DNA from: Myxococcaceae bacterium
GTDB lineage: Bacteria; Myxococcota; Myxococcia; Myxococcales; Myxococcaceae
NCBI GenBank assembly: GCA_019694575.1
Contig: JAIBBR010000003.1
Coordinates: 1-64,000 of the forward strand
Direction of reading: 5' to 3'
Length of the DNA: 64,000 bases
The notes beneath the pieces were generated by a model, which saw only the letters and a program-made list of their open reading frames with translations, did no database searches and was not told the origin of the DNA. Position 1 is the stretch's first letter. Every line of letters begins with the position of its first letter. Shown one piece after another: positions 35,158 to 43,190 of the stretch. A program made the translations under genes and the position numbers.

Positions 35158-37193
35158 TTGACCTCGGCACCTGGGGTCATGGCCCCCGCATCAATCAACA
35201 CCAAGTCTTTGCCACCCGGGCCCGCGGTGAGCAGCATGCCCTTCGACTCAATGCCCTTGAGCATGCGTGGCTTGAGGTTCATCACCACCACCACCTTTTT
35301 GCCGACCACTTGCTCGGCCGTGTACGCCTCAGCAATGCCCGAAACGATGGTGCGAGGCGTGGGCTCGCCCACTTCAACCGTGAGCTTGAGCAGCTTGTCG
35401 GCCTTCACCACCTTTTCAGCCGCGAGCACTTTGCCCACCTTCAACGTCACCTTGGCAAAATCGCCGTATTCAATCTCTGCGTTGGGCGCGGCAGCTGCCA
35501 TGGCAGGCCGAACGCTCTTCACAGACTCGGGCACAGGCGCCTGAACCAATGAGCTCACTTGAGCTTCTTCCATGCGGTTGATGAGCGGCGAGGGTTCGCC
35601 AATGGGGTTGTCGCGTTTGAGCAGCGGGTACTGCGCTTTTGCAAGCCCCTGGTACGTCAGTTCGGGCGCGTTGAGCTGCCTGAAGAGCGTGTCGGCGAGC
35701 TTGGGCACGACGGGCTTGAGCAAGGCGCCGAGCACGTACACGACTTCAGCCGCGTCAGAGAGCGCACTGCGCGCGGCTTCTAAGTCGGTCTTCTTCTGCT
35801 TCCACGGCGCGTGCACGGTGAGAAACTGATTGGCCGCGTGGCCCAGCTCTAAAATGGCCTTCATGCCAGCGCGGTAGTCCCAACTGTCGAAGGCGGCGCG
35901 AATCTCTGGCACGCGGGCGAGCGCAGTCTCAACCAGCTTTTTTCCATCAGCGGTGCTCGGGGGCGCAAGCTTCTTGCCCATGTCTTCGGCAGCCAACAGC
36001 GACAGTGTACGGTTGGCGAGATTGCCCAAGTTGTTCACCAGCTCGGCGTTCACGCGCATACGAAAGTCATGCACGTTGAAGTCGATGTCTTCAGGCCCCG
36101 AGCCGAGTAGCGACGCGTAATAAAACCGTAAATACGCCGGGTCCAACTTCTCTAAATAGGGCCGCGCGTTGATGAAGGTGCCGCGCGTCTTGCTCATTTT
36201 CTCGCCGTTGACGGTGAGGTGACCGTGAATCTGCACGTGGTCAGGCACTTTGAGCTTCGCAGCAGAGAGCACCGCCGGCCAGAACAAGCAGTGAAAGTAG
36301 ACGATGTCTTTGCCGATGTTGTGAATGGTGCGCACCTGGGCGCCTTCATTCCAATAATCGAGCGCGCTGCCCTTGCCGTTCTGCTTCGCCCACAACTCGG
36401 TCGACGCGATGTAACCAATCGGCGCGTCGAGCCAGACATAGAAAAACTTGTTCGCTTCTCCGGGAATAGCGAAGCCAAAGTACGGACCGTCACGGCTGAT
36501 GTCCCAATCGGCGAGTCCGTTCTTGAAGAACTGCTGCAGCTGCGCGGCCAAACCCTGGTTCATGAAGGCCGGGTTGGCAATCACCGACTTCAAGTACTCA
36601 CCTTTCTGCGAGAGCTTGAAGAACAGGTGCAAAGACGACTTCCACACCGGAGGCAGCCCGGTAATCGCGCTCTTCGGGTCTTTCAGTTCCTTCGGCGCGT
36701 AGGTGGCGCCGCACTTCTCACAAGCATCGCCGTATTGATCAGGCGAATTGCAGTTGGGGCACGTGCCGCGAATGAAACGGTCGGGCAAAAACCGCTGCGC
36801 CTTCTCGTCGTACGCCTGCTCGACGTCTTTTCGCTCAATCAGCCCAGCTTCTTTGAGCCGCCCGTAAATTAACTCTGCGTAATACTTGTTCTCGGGCGAA
36901 TGGGTGGAGTGATACGCGTCGTACTTCACGTCGAAGTCAGCGAAGTCTTTTTGGTGCTCGGTGTGAAAGCGGGCCACCCAGTCTTCGGGCGCGACGCCAT
37001 TTTCACGGGCTTTGAGCTCAATCGGCGTGCCGTGCGTGTCACTCGCGCACAGCGCGATGACCTCTTCGCCACAGGAGCGCAGAAACCGAACGTAAATGTC
37101 GGTCTGAATGTGCTCCACCATGTGGCCCAAGTGAATCGACCCGTTGGCGTAAGGTAAAGCACTCGTGATTAACGTCTTTCGGTTACCTCTCAC
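35154..37193 (-). CDS. metG: Methionyl-tRNA synthetase
   Basis: 679 residues from the GTG at 37193. Class I signature HIGH is SIHLGHMVEH, KMSKS is KMSKTRGTFI, and the four-Cys zinc knuckle lies at CPNCNSPDQYGDACEKCG. An anticodon-binding helical domain follows, then a C-terminal tRNA-binding (EMAP/Trbp111-like) domain from about residue 575. It charges initiator and elongator tRNA with Met. The GTG is overlapped by the holA stop (GTGA) and has AAGGGAG eight bases upstream; the frame is open 69 bases further, but that overlaps holA. Confidence 0.97.
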   Translation of the reverse strand: MRGNRKTLITSALPYANGSIHLGHMVEHIQTDIYVRFLRSCGEEVIALCASDTHGTPIELKARENGVAPEDWVARFHTEHQKDFADFDVKYDAYHSTHSPENKYYAELIYGRLKEAGLIERKDVEQAYDEKAQRFLPDRFIRGTCPNCNSPDQYGDACEKCGATYAPKELKDPKSAITGLPPVWKSSLHLFFKLSQKGEYLKSVIANPAFMNQGLAAQLQQFFKNGLADWDISRDGPYFGFAIPGEANKFFYVWLDAPIGYIASTELWAKQNGKGSALDYWNEGAQVRTIHNIGKDIVYFHCLFWPAVLSAAKLKVPDHVQIHGHLTVNGEKMSKTRGTFINARPYLEKLDPAYLRFYYASLLGSGPEDIDFNVHDFRMRVNAELVNNLGNLANRTLSLLAAEDMGKKLAPPSTADGKKLVETALARVPEIRAAFDSWDYRAGMKAILELGHAANQFLTVHAPWKQKKTDLEAARSALSDAAEVVYVLGALLKPVVPKLADTLFRQLNAPELTYQGLAKAQYPLLKRDNPIGEPSPLINRMEEAQVSSLVQAPVPESVKSVRPAMAAAAPNAEIEYGDFAKVTLKVGKVLAAEKVVKADKLLKLTVEVGEPTPRTIVSGIAEAYTAEQVVGKKVVVVMNLKPRMLKGIESKGMLLTAGPGGKDLVLIDAGAMTPGAEVK

Positions 37194-38581
37194 CGCTCCT
37201 GCTCCCTTCGAATGTGTTGCAACCCCGATTGCCACGGAGCCGCGTAACCGCACAAGGTCCAAACCAACCGTTCGAGAACCAACTTGCCGCCACCGAACTT
37301 GAGCGCCAAATCAGACTCGGCGCAGCTGCGCAGCCCTTCGAGCAGTGTTTTGCGCCCGTAAGACGACGCCGACTGCATGCCCATGAACGCCGCGTAAGGG
37401 TGCGGTACCCGCGTTTTGTTGGCTTTGGCTTCGGCTTCAATGTGCGGAAAAACCCGCGACTGAAAGTCTTGGTAGTTGCGCGGAGGCTTGCCGCCGGTCA
37501 TCGCTACCATGCGCTCGTGGCTCATCAGCAGGTTGCGCACCACGCTGGTGATCGCGCCAAGCAGCTGAAGCAAAGCCGCACCTTGCGCCAACGCGTCTTC
37601 TATGTACTTGAGCGCCACTTCAGCGTCGCGTTTCTGCAGCGCATCAGACAGCTCGAGAAATTCTTCTTCGCGCGCGTGGCCGACGAGCAGCTCGACGTCA
37701 CGTTCAGAAATGGTGGCGCTTTGCGTGTAGAGCGCGAGCTTGGTGAGCTCTGACTGGAGCAAGCGAAAATTACCGCCGCAGCGCTGTTTCAAGCGGTTCA
37801 TCGCTGACGTGGCGAGCTTCTTTTTGTAAGGGGCGAGTGTCTCTTCGACGAACTCGGTCAAATCTAAATCTTTGAGCCGTGAAGAGACTTTCTGTTCGAT
37901 GACCGTGCCGTGCTCCTTCACCCACTTCATGAAGGCGCTCTTGGTTTCCAACTCCGTCGTGGCCACCACCAGCACTTGGCCTTTGTGCACGCCCTTCTTG
38001 AGCAGCTCGGTGAGCGCTGACTCGTCTCCGAGTGGAGCGCTCAGACCTTCTTCGACACAGAACGCCGCCACGTCACGCAAGAACTGCACGTCGGCTTCGG
38101 CGAGATCAATGCCCAGCTCGCGCTCCCAATCGCTCGGCTTGGGAGAAGCAGCCGCGGTGGGATCAACCTCTTTCGGGCCCCACCCCGCCCGGGCAGCAAT
38201 CGCCAGCACCCGACGCGCACCTTCTTTGCGGCGGTTGTTCTTCCACGCGTCTTTCGCCTTGCCGAGCGCGTCGGAGCGCCCTTTTTTCGGCGCGAGAAAT
38301 TCAGGGTCACGCAAGAGCACTACCTTGCGGCCGGGAAAGAGCGGCAGCGTGGCGAGCTCGCTCACCACCTCACGTGGCGCGGCGGCGTCGAGGGTAACCA
38401 GGTTCAACCCCAAAGCAGCATTGGGCACGAGCTTGTCGGTCAATGCCTGCGCGCTCTTGCGCACCAAAAATTCTTCGCCCCACAAGACGTAGACCGGCGC
38501 TTCGCCTCCAGCGTCAATGTCTTGCAGCGCGTCTTCGAGCTCGTCGGTCACGGCGGCTTGGGTTAACCAGAAGCCAGCCAT
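37190..38581 (-). CDS. holA: DNA polymerase III delta subunit
   Basis: 463 residues, longer than E. coli HolA (343). Family features: VYVLWGEEFLVRKSAQALTDKL at the start, LPLFPGRKVVLLRDPEF, then C-terminal clamp-loader helices (GGNFRLLQSELTKLALYT, FLELSDALQKRDAEVAL, GAALLQLLGAITSVVRNLL). The extra length is an insert of about 100 residues (about 120-220) with Lys/Arg and Pro-rich segments. HolA opens the beta clamp as part of the clamp loader. Its stop overlaps the metG start. Confidence 0.9.
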   Translation of the reverse strand: MAGFWLTQAAVTDELEDALQDIDAGGEAPVYVLWGEEFLVRKSAQALTDKLVPNAALGLNLVTLDAAAPREVVSELATLPLFPGRKVVLLRDPEFLAPKKGRSDALGKAKDAWKNNRRKEGARRVLAIAARAGWGPKEVDPTAAASPKPSDWERELGIDLAEADVQFLRDVAAFCVEEGLSAPLGDESALTELLKKGVHKGQVLVVATTELETKSAFMKWVKEHGTVIEQKVSSRLKDLDLTEFVEETLAPYKKKLATSAMNRLKQRCGGNFRLLQSELTKLALYTQSATISERDVELLVGHAREEEFLELSDALQKRDAEVALKYIEDALAQGAALLQLLGAITSVVRNLLMSHERMVAMTGGKPPRNYQDFQSRVFPHIEAEAKANKTRVPHPYAAFMGMQSASSYGRKTLLEGLRSCAESDLALKFGGGKLVLERLVWTLCGYAAPWQSGLQHIRREQER

Positions 38582-38678
38582 ATTGCCTAGCGGTTTGAGG
38601 AGTCAGTGAGCAGCTTCAGAGGCTTTCGACGGCGCACGTATTCTTCGAGAGCCGCGGTGACGGCGAGCACTACCCCGA

Positions 38679-39902
38679 CTACGCCGGTAAGCGCTTGAGA
38701 GGAGGAATCAGCGCCAAGAACGCAATCGACACCAGCGCGGCCACACCGAACACCGTGGTGTAGTTCGTCGCATCGGCCAGCACGCCCGAGAGAAGCGCCG
38801 AGGGCGACTTACCGAGCACCTCGACGCAGGCGAGCAACGTGTAATGCGTCGCGCCGATGCGCTTGTCGACCCGAGACATCATGAACGCGAACATGCAGGG
38901 CGTGAGCATGCCGGCAAAGAAGTGCTCCAACATCACAATGGGAATCACCGTGTGCGCCGCGACGCTGATGGCACCCGCACCCAACCCCCACATCGCGAGC
39001 AACGGCAGCGCACGAAACGCAGCGGCCAAACCAATCGCGTTGGGCAGGCTCAACCGCGAGGCAATGAGGCCTCCGCACAAGGTGCCCGCGAACGACGCCA
39101 GCAGCCCCCAAGTGCCGACCCACACCGCCACCGTCTCTACCGAATAGCCGTGATCAATCAGAAACGGCCCGAACATTTTGTCGGCGAGCGCTTCACCTGC
39201 TTTATAAGAGGCAATGGCCAGCAGCGCGATGCCCGTGCCCGGCAACGTCAGCGCCTGTTTGAGGCGACGGCCCACTTCACTCCACGCAGGCTGCGCGGCA
39301 ACCTCGAGCTGGCTAACCGGAGCTTCTTGGTAGAACCACGCCATCAGCATGACCCCACCGAACAGCGCCGCCATGGCAAAGAAAAGCCCCTGCCAGCCAA
39401 TGGTGGCTGACCAGGCGACGAGCAGACTGCCTCCCACCAGCATGCCGACTTTGTAGCCGTTCACCTGCGCCGCGTTGCCAAGCCCCAGCTCCTTGGCGCT
39501 CAAAATATCGACCGCCAACCCGTCGACGGCGATGTCTTGCGTGGCAGCGAAAAAGTTCAGCATCAAAATCAGCACCAACAGCAGCGTGAGCTCGGTCTTC
39601 ACCGGAGTAAACGCCGCGCCCATCGCGCACAGCGCCATCGCCAGCTGCATCGGCACAATCCACGATTTGCGGCGGCCAAACACCGGCGAGCCGTGGCGGT
39701 CGACGAAGGGAGCCCACAGCACTTTGAGCAACCACGGCAGCGCGAGCGCGCTCGCCAGGCCAATACCGGTGCGCGAAATGCCCGACTCACGCATGTACAG
39801 CCCGAGCGCGTTACCTTGAAAGCCGTACGGCAAACCTTGCGCGAAATAGAGCACCGACAACACCAGCAGTTTGCCGGTGGGAGGAACCTCGCGCTCAGGC
39901 AT
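38679..39902 (-). CDS. MFS transporter, AmpG/SLC33-like
   Basis: About 407 residues with 12 predicted membrane helices. The motif YFAQGLPYGFQGNALGLYMRESG and LPWLLKVLWAPFVDRHGSP are the beginnings of AmpG-type muropeptide or acetyl-CoA transporters, as is FFAATQDIAVDGLAVD in the fourth helix. The substrate in this organism cannot be told; a cell-wall recycling permease is a fair guess. ATG at 39902 (MPEREVPP) chosen; a GTG at 39917 would add five residues. It lies between holB and holA on the same strand. Confidence 0.85.
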   Translation of the reverse strand: MPEREVPPTGKLLVLSVLYFAQGLPYGFQGNALGLYMRESGISRTGIGLASALALPWLLKVLWAPFVDRHGSPVFGRRKSWIVPMQLAMALCAMGAAFTPVKTELTLLLVLILMLNFFAATQDIAVDGLAVDILSAKELGLGNAAQVNGYKVGMLVGGSLLVAWSATIGWQGLFFAMAALFGGVMLMAWFYQEAPVSQLEVAAQPAWSEVGRRLKQALTLPGTGIALLAIASYKAGEALADKMFGPFLIDHGYSVETVAVWVGTWGLLASFAGTLCGGLIASRLSLPNAIGLAAAFRALPLLAMWGLGAGAISVAAHTVIPIVMLEHFFAGMLTPCMFAFMMSRVDKRIGATHYTLLACVEVLGKSPSALLSGVLADATNYTTVFGVAALVSIAFLALIPPLKRLPA

Positions 39903-39921
39903 GAAAGCCGCTGCCACGTGG

Positions 39922-40944
39922 CTAAGCCATCATTTCAATCAACATGCGCTCGAGCTGCAGCCGCACTGCGCCGTTGCGAGCCGTGATGGCGTTGCGCGCT
40001 TCGTCGAGCATCACCGCGCGTTGCTGCAAAGTGGCAGCAGACACCCGCTGGGCGGCTTGGGTGGCGAGCCCAACCAAGTCGGCGTTGATGACTTCTGTCG
40101 CTCCGGCCTTGGTCACCGCTACATCGCGGAACCACACCGCCAACACGTCGAGACACATTTCGGCTTCGGGCCGCCCTTCGCCAAACACTTCGGCAAACGC
40201 CAGCCAGCCCCGCGCGTCGTCAGGTTTCAACGCTTCGAACTTCTCAATCACGTCGCGCCGGTGCTGCAGCAAATTGACGTCGAGCGCGAGCGCACGAGAA
40301 AGACTGCCACCCGCCATCGCAGCCACTTGCCGAGCATCGGCTTCATTCAGTTTTCGCACCTTCGCCATATGCGACGCGATGAAATCAACCGGCAGTGGCG
40401 CGAAATTGACCTTGGCGCAGCGGCTGCGAATGGTGGGCAGCAATTTATCGGAGGCAGCAGAGACCAACACCAGCACCGTACTGGCAGGTGGCTCCTCCAA
40501 CGTCTTGAGCAGCGCGTTTTGCGCGGGTGGGTTCATCGCCTGCGCGTCGATGAGCAGCGCGACTTTGAATTTCGACTCCAACGCACGAAAGGCGAGCCGT
40601 TCTTGCAATTGGCGCACCTGCTCGATGCGAATGTCGCGAGACGGCGTGTGATCAAAGTCGCTGCGGCCCGCCCAACCGCGTGCCACTTGCTCGTCTTCAG
40701 GCAACACCCACGTCACGTCGGGGTGGTTGCGCTTGGTCACCCGTCTGCAGCTCGAGCATTCACCGCAGCCAACGCCGGGCGCTTCGGGGCAGGTCAACGC
40801 TTCGGCCAGTGCCACCGCCGCGAGCTCTTTGCCCACACCATCGGGGCCCTGAAAGAGCAACGCGTGCGGCACCGCCTCACGCGAGAGCGCCAACTTCAGC
40901 GTATCAATCGCTTTCGGCTGCCCTTGAATGTCGCCAAAACCCAT
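39922..40944 (-). CDS. holB: DNA polymerase III delta' subunit
   Basis: 340 residues from the ATG at 40944. AAA+ clamp-loader features: FQGPDGVGKELAA (Walker-A-like with Glu at the Ser/Thr position, typical of the non-hydrolysing delta'), a zinc module CGECSSCRRV, ALLIDAQAMNPPAQNALLKTLEEPP (sensor 1 area, DEA-like), and LPTIRSRCAKVNF (SRC). The ATG has a GAAGG site upstream. A TTG six codons earlier is possible. It is close to the AmpG-like gene and holA in the same operon. Confidence 0.93.
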   Translation of the reverse strand: MGFGDIQGQPKAIDTLKLALSREAVPHALLFQGPDGVGKELAAVALAEALTCPEAPGVGCGECSSCRRVTKRNHPDVTWVLPEDEQVARGWAGRSDFDHTPSRDIRIEQVRQLQERLAFRALESKFKVALLIDAQAMNPPAQNALLKTLEEPPASTVLVLVSAASDKLLPTIRSRCAKVNFAPLPVDFIASHMAKVRKLNEADARQVAAMAGGSLSRALALDVNLLQHRRDVIEKFEALKPDDARGWLAFAEVFGEGRPEAEMCLDVLAVWFRDVAVTKAGATEVINADLVGLATQAAQRVSAATLQQRAVMLDEARNAITARNGAVRLQLERMLIEMMA

Positions 40945-41007
40945 GGGCGCCTTCGACTGCAAAAGCCGACCGGAGTCAACGCCAGATACGTGACGAAAAA
41001 GTAACCG

Positions 41008-41808
41008 CTACTTTTTCTTACCGCCCATTACCCCAACCACGCCACCGTCGACGGGCAGCTTGATGCCCTGCCGGTACTGACTGGGAACTTCGCGCGGGTC
41101 ATTGGTGAAGTGCATTTCGCCTTCGTCATCGGTCCAGGTGAGCACTCCACCTGCTTCGAGTATTTGATTCGCCGAAACTTCAGTGGTGTTCATCGCCCTG
41201 GGCAAAGACAACGGCGTGAACCCCAGCCGCATGTCAGTGCCGTCGGCGGCTTTGCCCAAGATCATATCGTCGTGCACGTATTGTGGAGCCACTCCCGGCA
41301 ACCCACCTGCCCCTTGCAGCCAAGCAAAGCGCTTGGTGAGCATGCGCAGTTTGTTTTTGTCCTTCACCAGCGCACCCGCGTTGGTACCGCCGACCAAGCG
41401 GCCATCGCGGTACAGCCGCACCACGATTGACGTCTGCCACGCTTTCTCGAACGACGGCAGTGGGTCAACCACCAGCAACCCCGAGCCGTCTGCCGACGCG
41501 AAATACATCAGCGTGTTGTCGCCCAGGCATTCGTCGAGCGTCCACGTTTCATTGCCGCCGGTCGACTTCACTTCGCACTGGCCCGGTGCTTTCGGCGTCT
41601 GTTGTACGGTGGCTTTGTAATCGCGCGAACGTGCAGTCCACGCCCACTTCTCGAGCCCGGGAGGAACCACCTGGGGCGGAGGACTTACCGGGTCGGCGGC
41701 AACCGGGGGGCGCACCGGGCGCGGAGGCGGCTTTTCACGGCACGAAAAGGCAGCCGCCCCCAACGCGCCGAGCCATAAACAACGCACGAAATGAAAAGAA
41801 CAAACCAT
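41008..41808 (-). CDS. Lipoprotein with C-terminal DUF4124-like segment
   Basis: 266 residues from the ATG at 41808. A lipoprotein signal (LWLGALGAAAFSC) is followed by a proline-rich linker (PPPRPVRPPVAADPVSPPPQVVPP). The C-terminal 45 residues (GGVLTWTDDEGEMHFTNDPREVPSQYRQ) look like DUF4124, a small domain found in periplasmic proteins. The middle, with several aromatic and Asp residues, I do not recognise. The frame is open 13 codons upstream; the chosen start begins the signal peptide. Precedes holB on the same strand by 63 bases. Confidence 0.78.
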   Translation of the reverse strand: MVCSFHFVRCLWLGALGAAAFSCREKPPPRPVRPPVAADPVSPPPQVVPPGLEKWAWTARSRDYKATVQQTPKAPGQCEVKSTGGNETWTLDECLGDNTLMYFASADGSGLLVVDPLPSFEKAWQTSIVVRLYRDGRLVGGTNAGALVKDKNKLRMLTKRFAWLQGAGGLPGVAPQYVHDDMILGKAADGTDMRLGFTPLSLPRAMNTTEVSANQILEAGGVLTWTDDEGEMHFTNDPREVPSQYRQGIKLPVDGGVVGVMGGKKK

Positions 41809-41853
41809 ATGACGCTCCACGCTGACGTGAACGGCGCGATTTAGCAAGGCAGC

Positions 41854-42747
41854 TCAACGGCCAAGCCTTCGCCCCACCCTGCAGGCTGAACGCAGCACGC
41901 ACTGCTCACAATTCGCCCGCACGGGAACAACCGGGCACACCCCGCTCATGCCGTAGTGACAGAGCGCGAAGTCGTAACGCGTGGGGTCTGCCGCGTCGAG
42001 CAAACGCAAGCCCGCGGTGACTTCTTCTGCCGTGCGCCATGACAAATCGTTGCGTCGGGTGAGCCCCAGCAACTTCGAAATGCGCGCAATGTGGGTATCG
42101 ACGGGAATGAGCAGCTGCGAAGCGGGCACGCTTTTCCACACGCCGACATCGACCGCGTCGGGGCCGCGCACCATCCACCTAAGGTACAAGTGAAGCCGCT
42201 TCGCCGCGCCACCCCCGAGCGGGTGCGGCAGCAAATGCGCCAAGCCCCGGGTTTGGCCCAGCCGCGCGCGAATTCGTGGGAGCGGTGCTTCGGCCCGCAC
42301 ACCTTGCGTGAAATGCGCCAGCGCGCCGTGCCAATTGCCGTCACGCGCTTTGAGCCCGTTGAGAAACAGCTGTTCTAAGCTGCCGTGGGTTCGCAGCACA
42401 CCGCCAATGCCCAGCAGCAAAACAGCCAAGTCAGCAGGCACGTTGAATCGGTACACGAAACCGTCGAGCGTTTCGGCCGCGTCATCGACCGACCACTGCG
42501 AAAGCCGCTTCGCCGGCGCTGGCCCCAGGGCACGCAAAATGCCGTCAATCTTCGGCTTGAAGAGTTGAGCGCGCCCGTACGCAAGGCCGGCGGCGACAAG
42601 CCCTGCCACTTCGACATCACGGGGGTTTTTGTAGCGTCGGGGAAATTCGACCGGGTCAAACCCAATGCGCTCGCCCCAATCGCGTGAGCGCAAGAAAGCG
42701 TCGAGTAGCGGCCGGAGCTGTTCAGCCCGTTGTTTCGAAAGCGCCAC
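41854..42747 (-). CDS. TIGR02757 (DUF2400) family protein, HhH-GPD-like with Fe-S cluster
   Basis: 297 residues with the family's features: ERIGFDPVEFPRRYKNPRDVEVAGLVAAGLAYGRA near the start, VGVWKSVPASQLLIPVDTHIARISKLLGL in the middle, and a four-Cys set in the C-terminal ~30 residues (C-x6-C-x2-C-x5-C, in GVCPVVPVRANCEQCVLRSACR) like the 4Fe-4S cluster of EndoIII-type glycosylases. VDTHIARIS matches the helix-hairpin-helix glycosylase region. Biological role unknown, perhaps DNA base handling. GTG start; begins three bases after the Rieske gene stop. Confidence 0.9.
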   Translation of the reverse strand: MALSKQRAEQLRPLLDAFLRSRDWGERIGFDPVEFPRRYKNPRDVEVAGLVAAGLAYGRAQLFKPKIDGILRALGPAPAKRLSQWSVDDAAETLDGFVYRFNVPADLAVLLLGIGGVLRTHGSLEQLFLNGLKARDGNWHGALAHFTQGVRAEAPLPRIRARLGQTRGLAHLLPHPLGGGAAKRLHLYLRWMVRGPDAVDVGVWKSVPASQLLIPVDTHIARISKLLGLTRRNDLSWRTAEEVTAGLRLLDAADPTRYDFALCHYGMSGVCPVVPVRANCEQCVLRSACRVGRRLGR

Positions 42748-42750
42748 GGT

Positions 42751-43083
42751 TCAACGATTGGGGTCAAAGCCGATCACAATCAACTGCCCATCGACGATTT
42801 CAGTTTTGAAAGTCGGCTGATCATCGCAAATGCCCGGCGACGTGGCGTTTTCACCGGTGTCTAAGTCGAAGCCCACTTCATGGCAGGGGCAAATGACCAG
42901 GTTGTCTTCTAACCGGCCGCCCGAGAGCAGACAACCGGCGTGGTTGCACCAGTCGTCGAGCGCTTTGTAACGGCCCTTGACGCAGGCCACCATCAAGTTG
43001 CGTTTGCCAATGGGGTACCCGCGCAGGTCGCCCTCTTTGAGGTCGGCGGGGCCCACGGTAATGCGCTTTGGTTCGTCTGCCAT
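42751..43083 (-). CDS. Rieske [2Fe-2S] domain protein
   Basis: 110 residues from the ATG at 43083. Two Rieske boxes are visible: WCNHAGCLLSGG (CxH) and CPCHEVGFDLDTG (CxxH). The soluble NirD/BphF-like form, with no membrane anchor, acts as an electron carrier for an unknown partner. A longer frame starting at 43128 adds 15 residues. It heads the minus-strand pair Rieske-TIGR02757 and is divergent from polX. Confidence 0.92.
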   Translation of the reverse strand: MADEPKRITVGPADLKEGDLRGYPIGKRNLMVACVKGRYKALDDWCNHAGCLLSGGRLEDNLVICPCHEVGFDLDTGENATSPGICDDQPTFKTEIVDGQLIVIGFDPNR

Positions 43084-43190
43084 GCTGTAGCCGTGTTTCT
43101 TACTCCAACCAGCTGCCAGCGCTACCAAACGCTTTCGATGACCTCGAAGCGAGCATTGCCTTTGACGCGACGTTATGCTTCTTGATCGTC

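Noticed and set aside
38587-38670. A 27-codon GTG-started frame on the minus strand between the MFS gene and holA (with hydrophobic and Arg-rich parts)
   Set aside because: Too short to judge, no ribosome site, and no family I can assign; it may just be the leader of holA.
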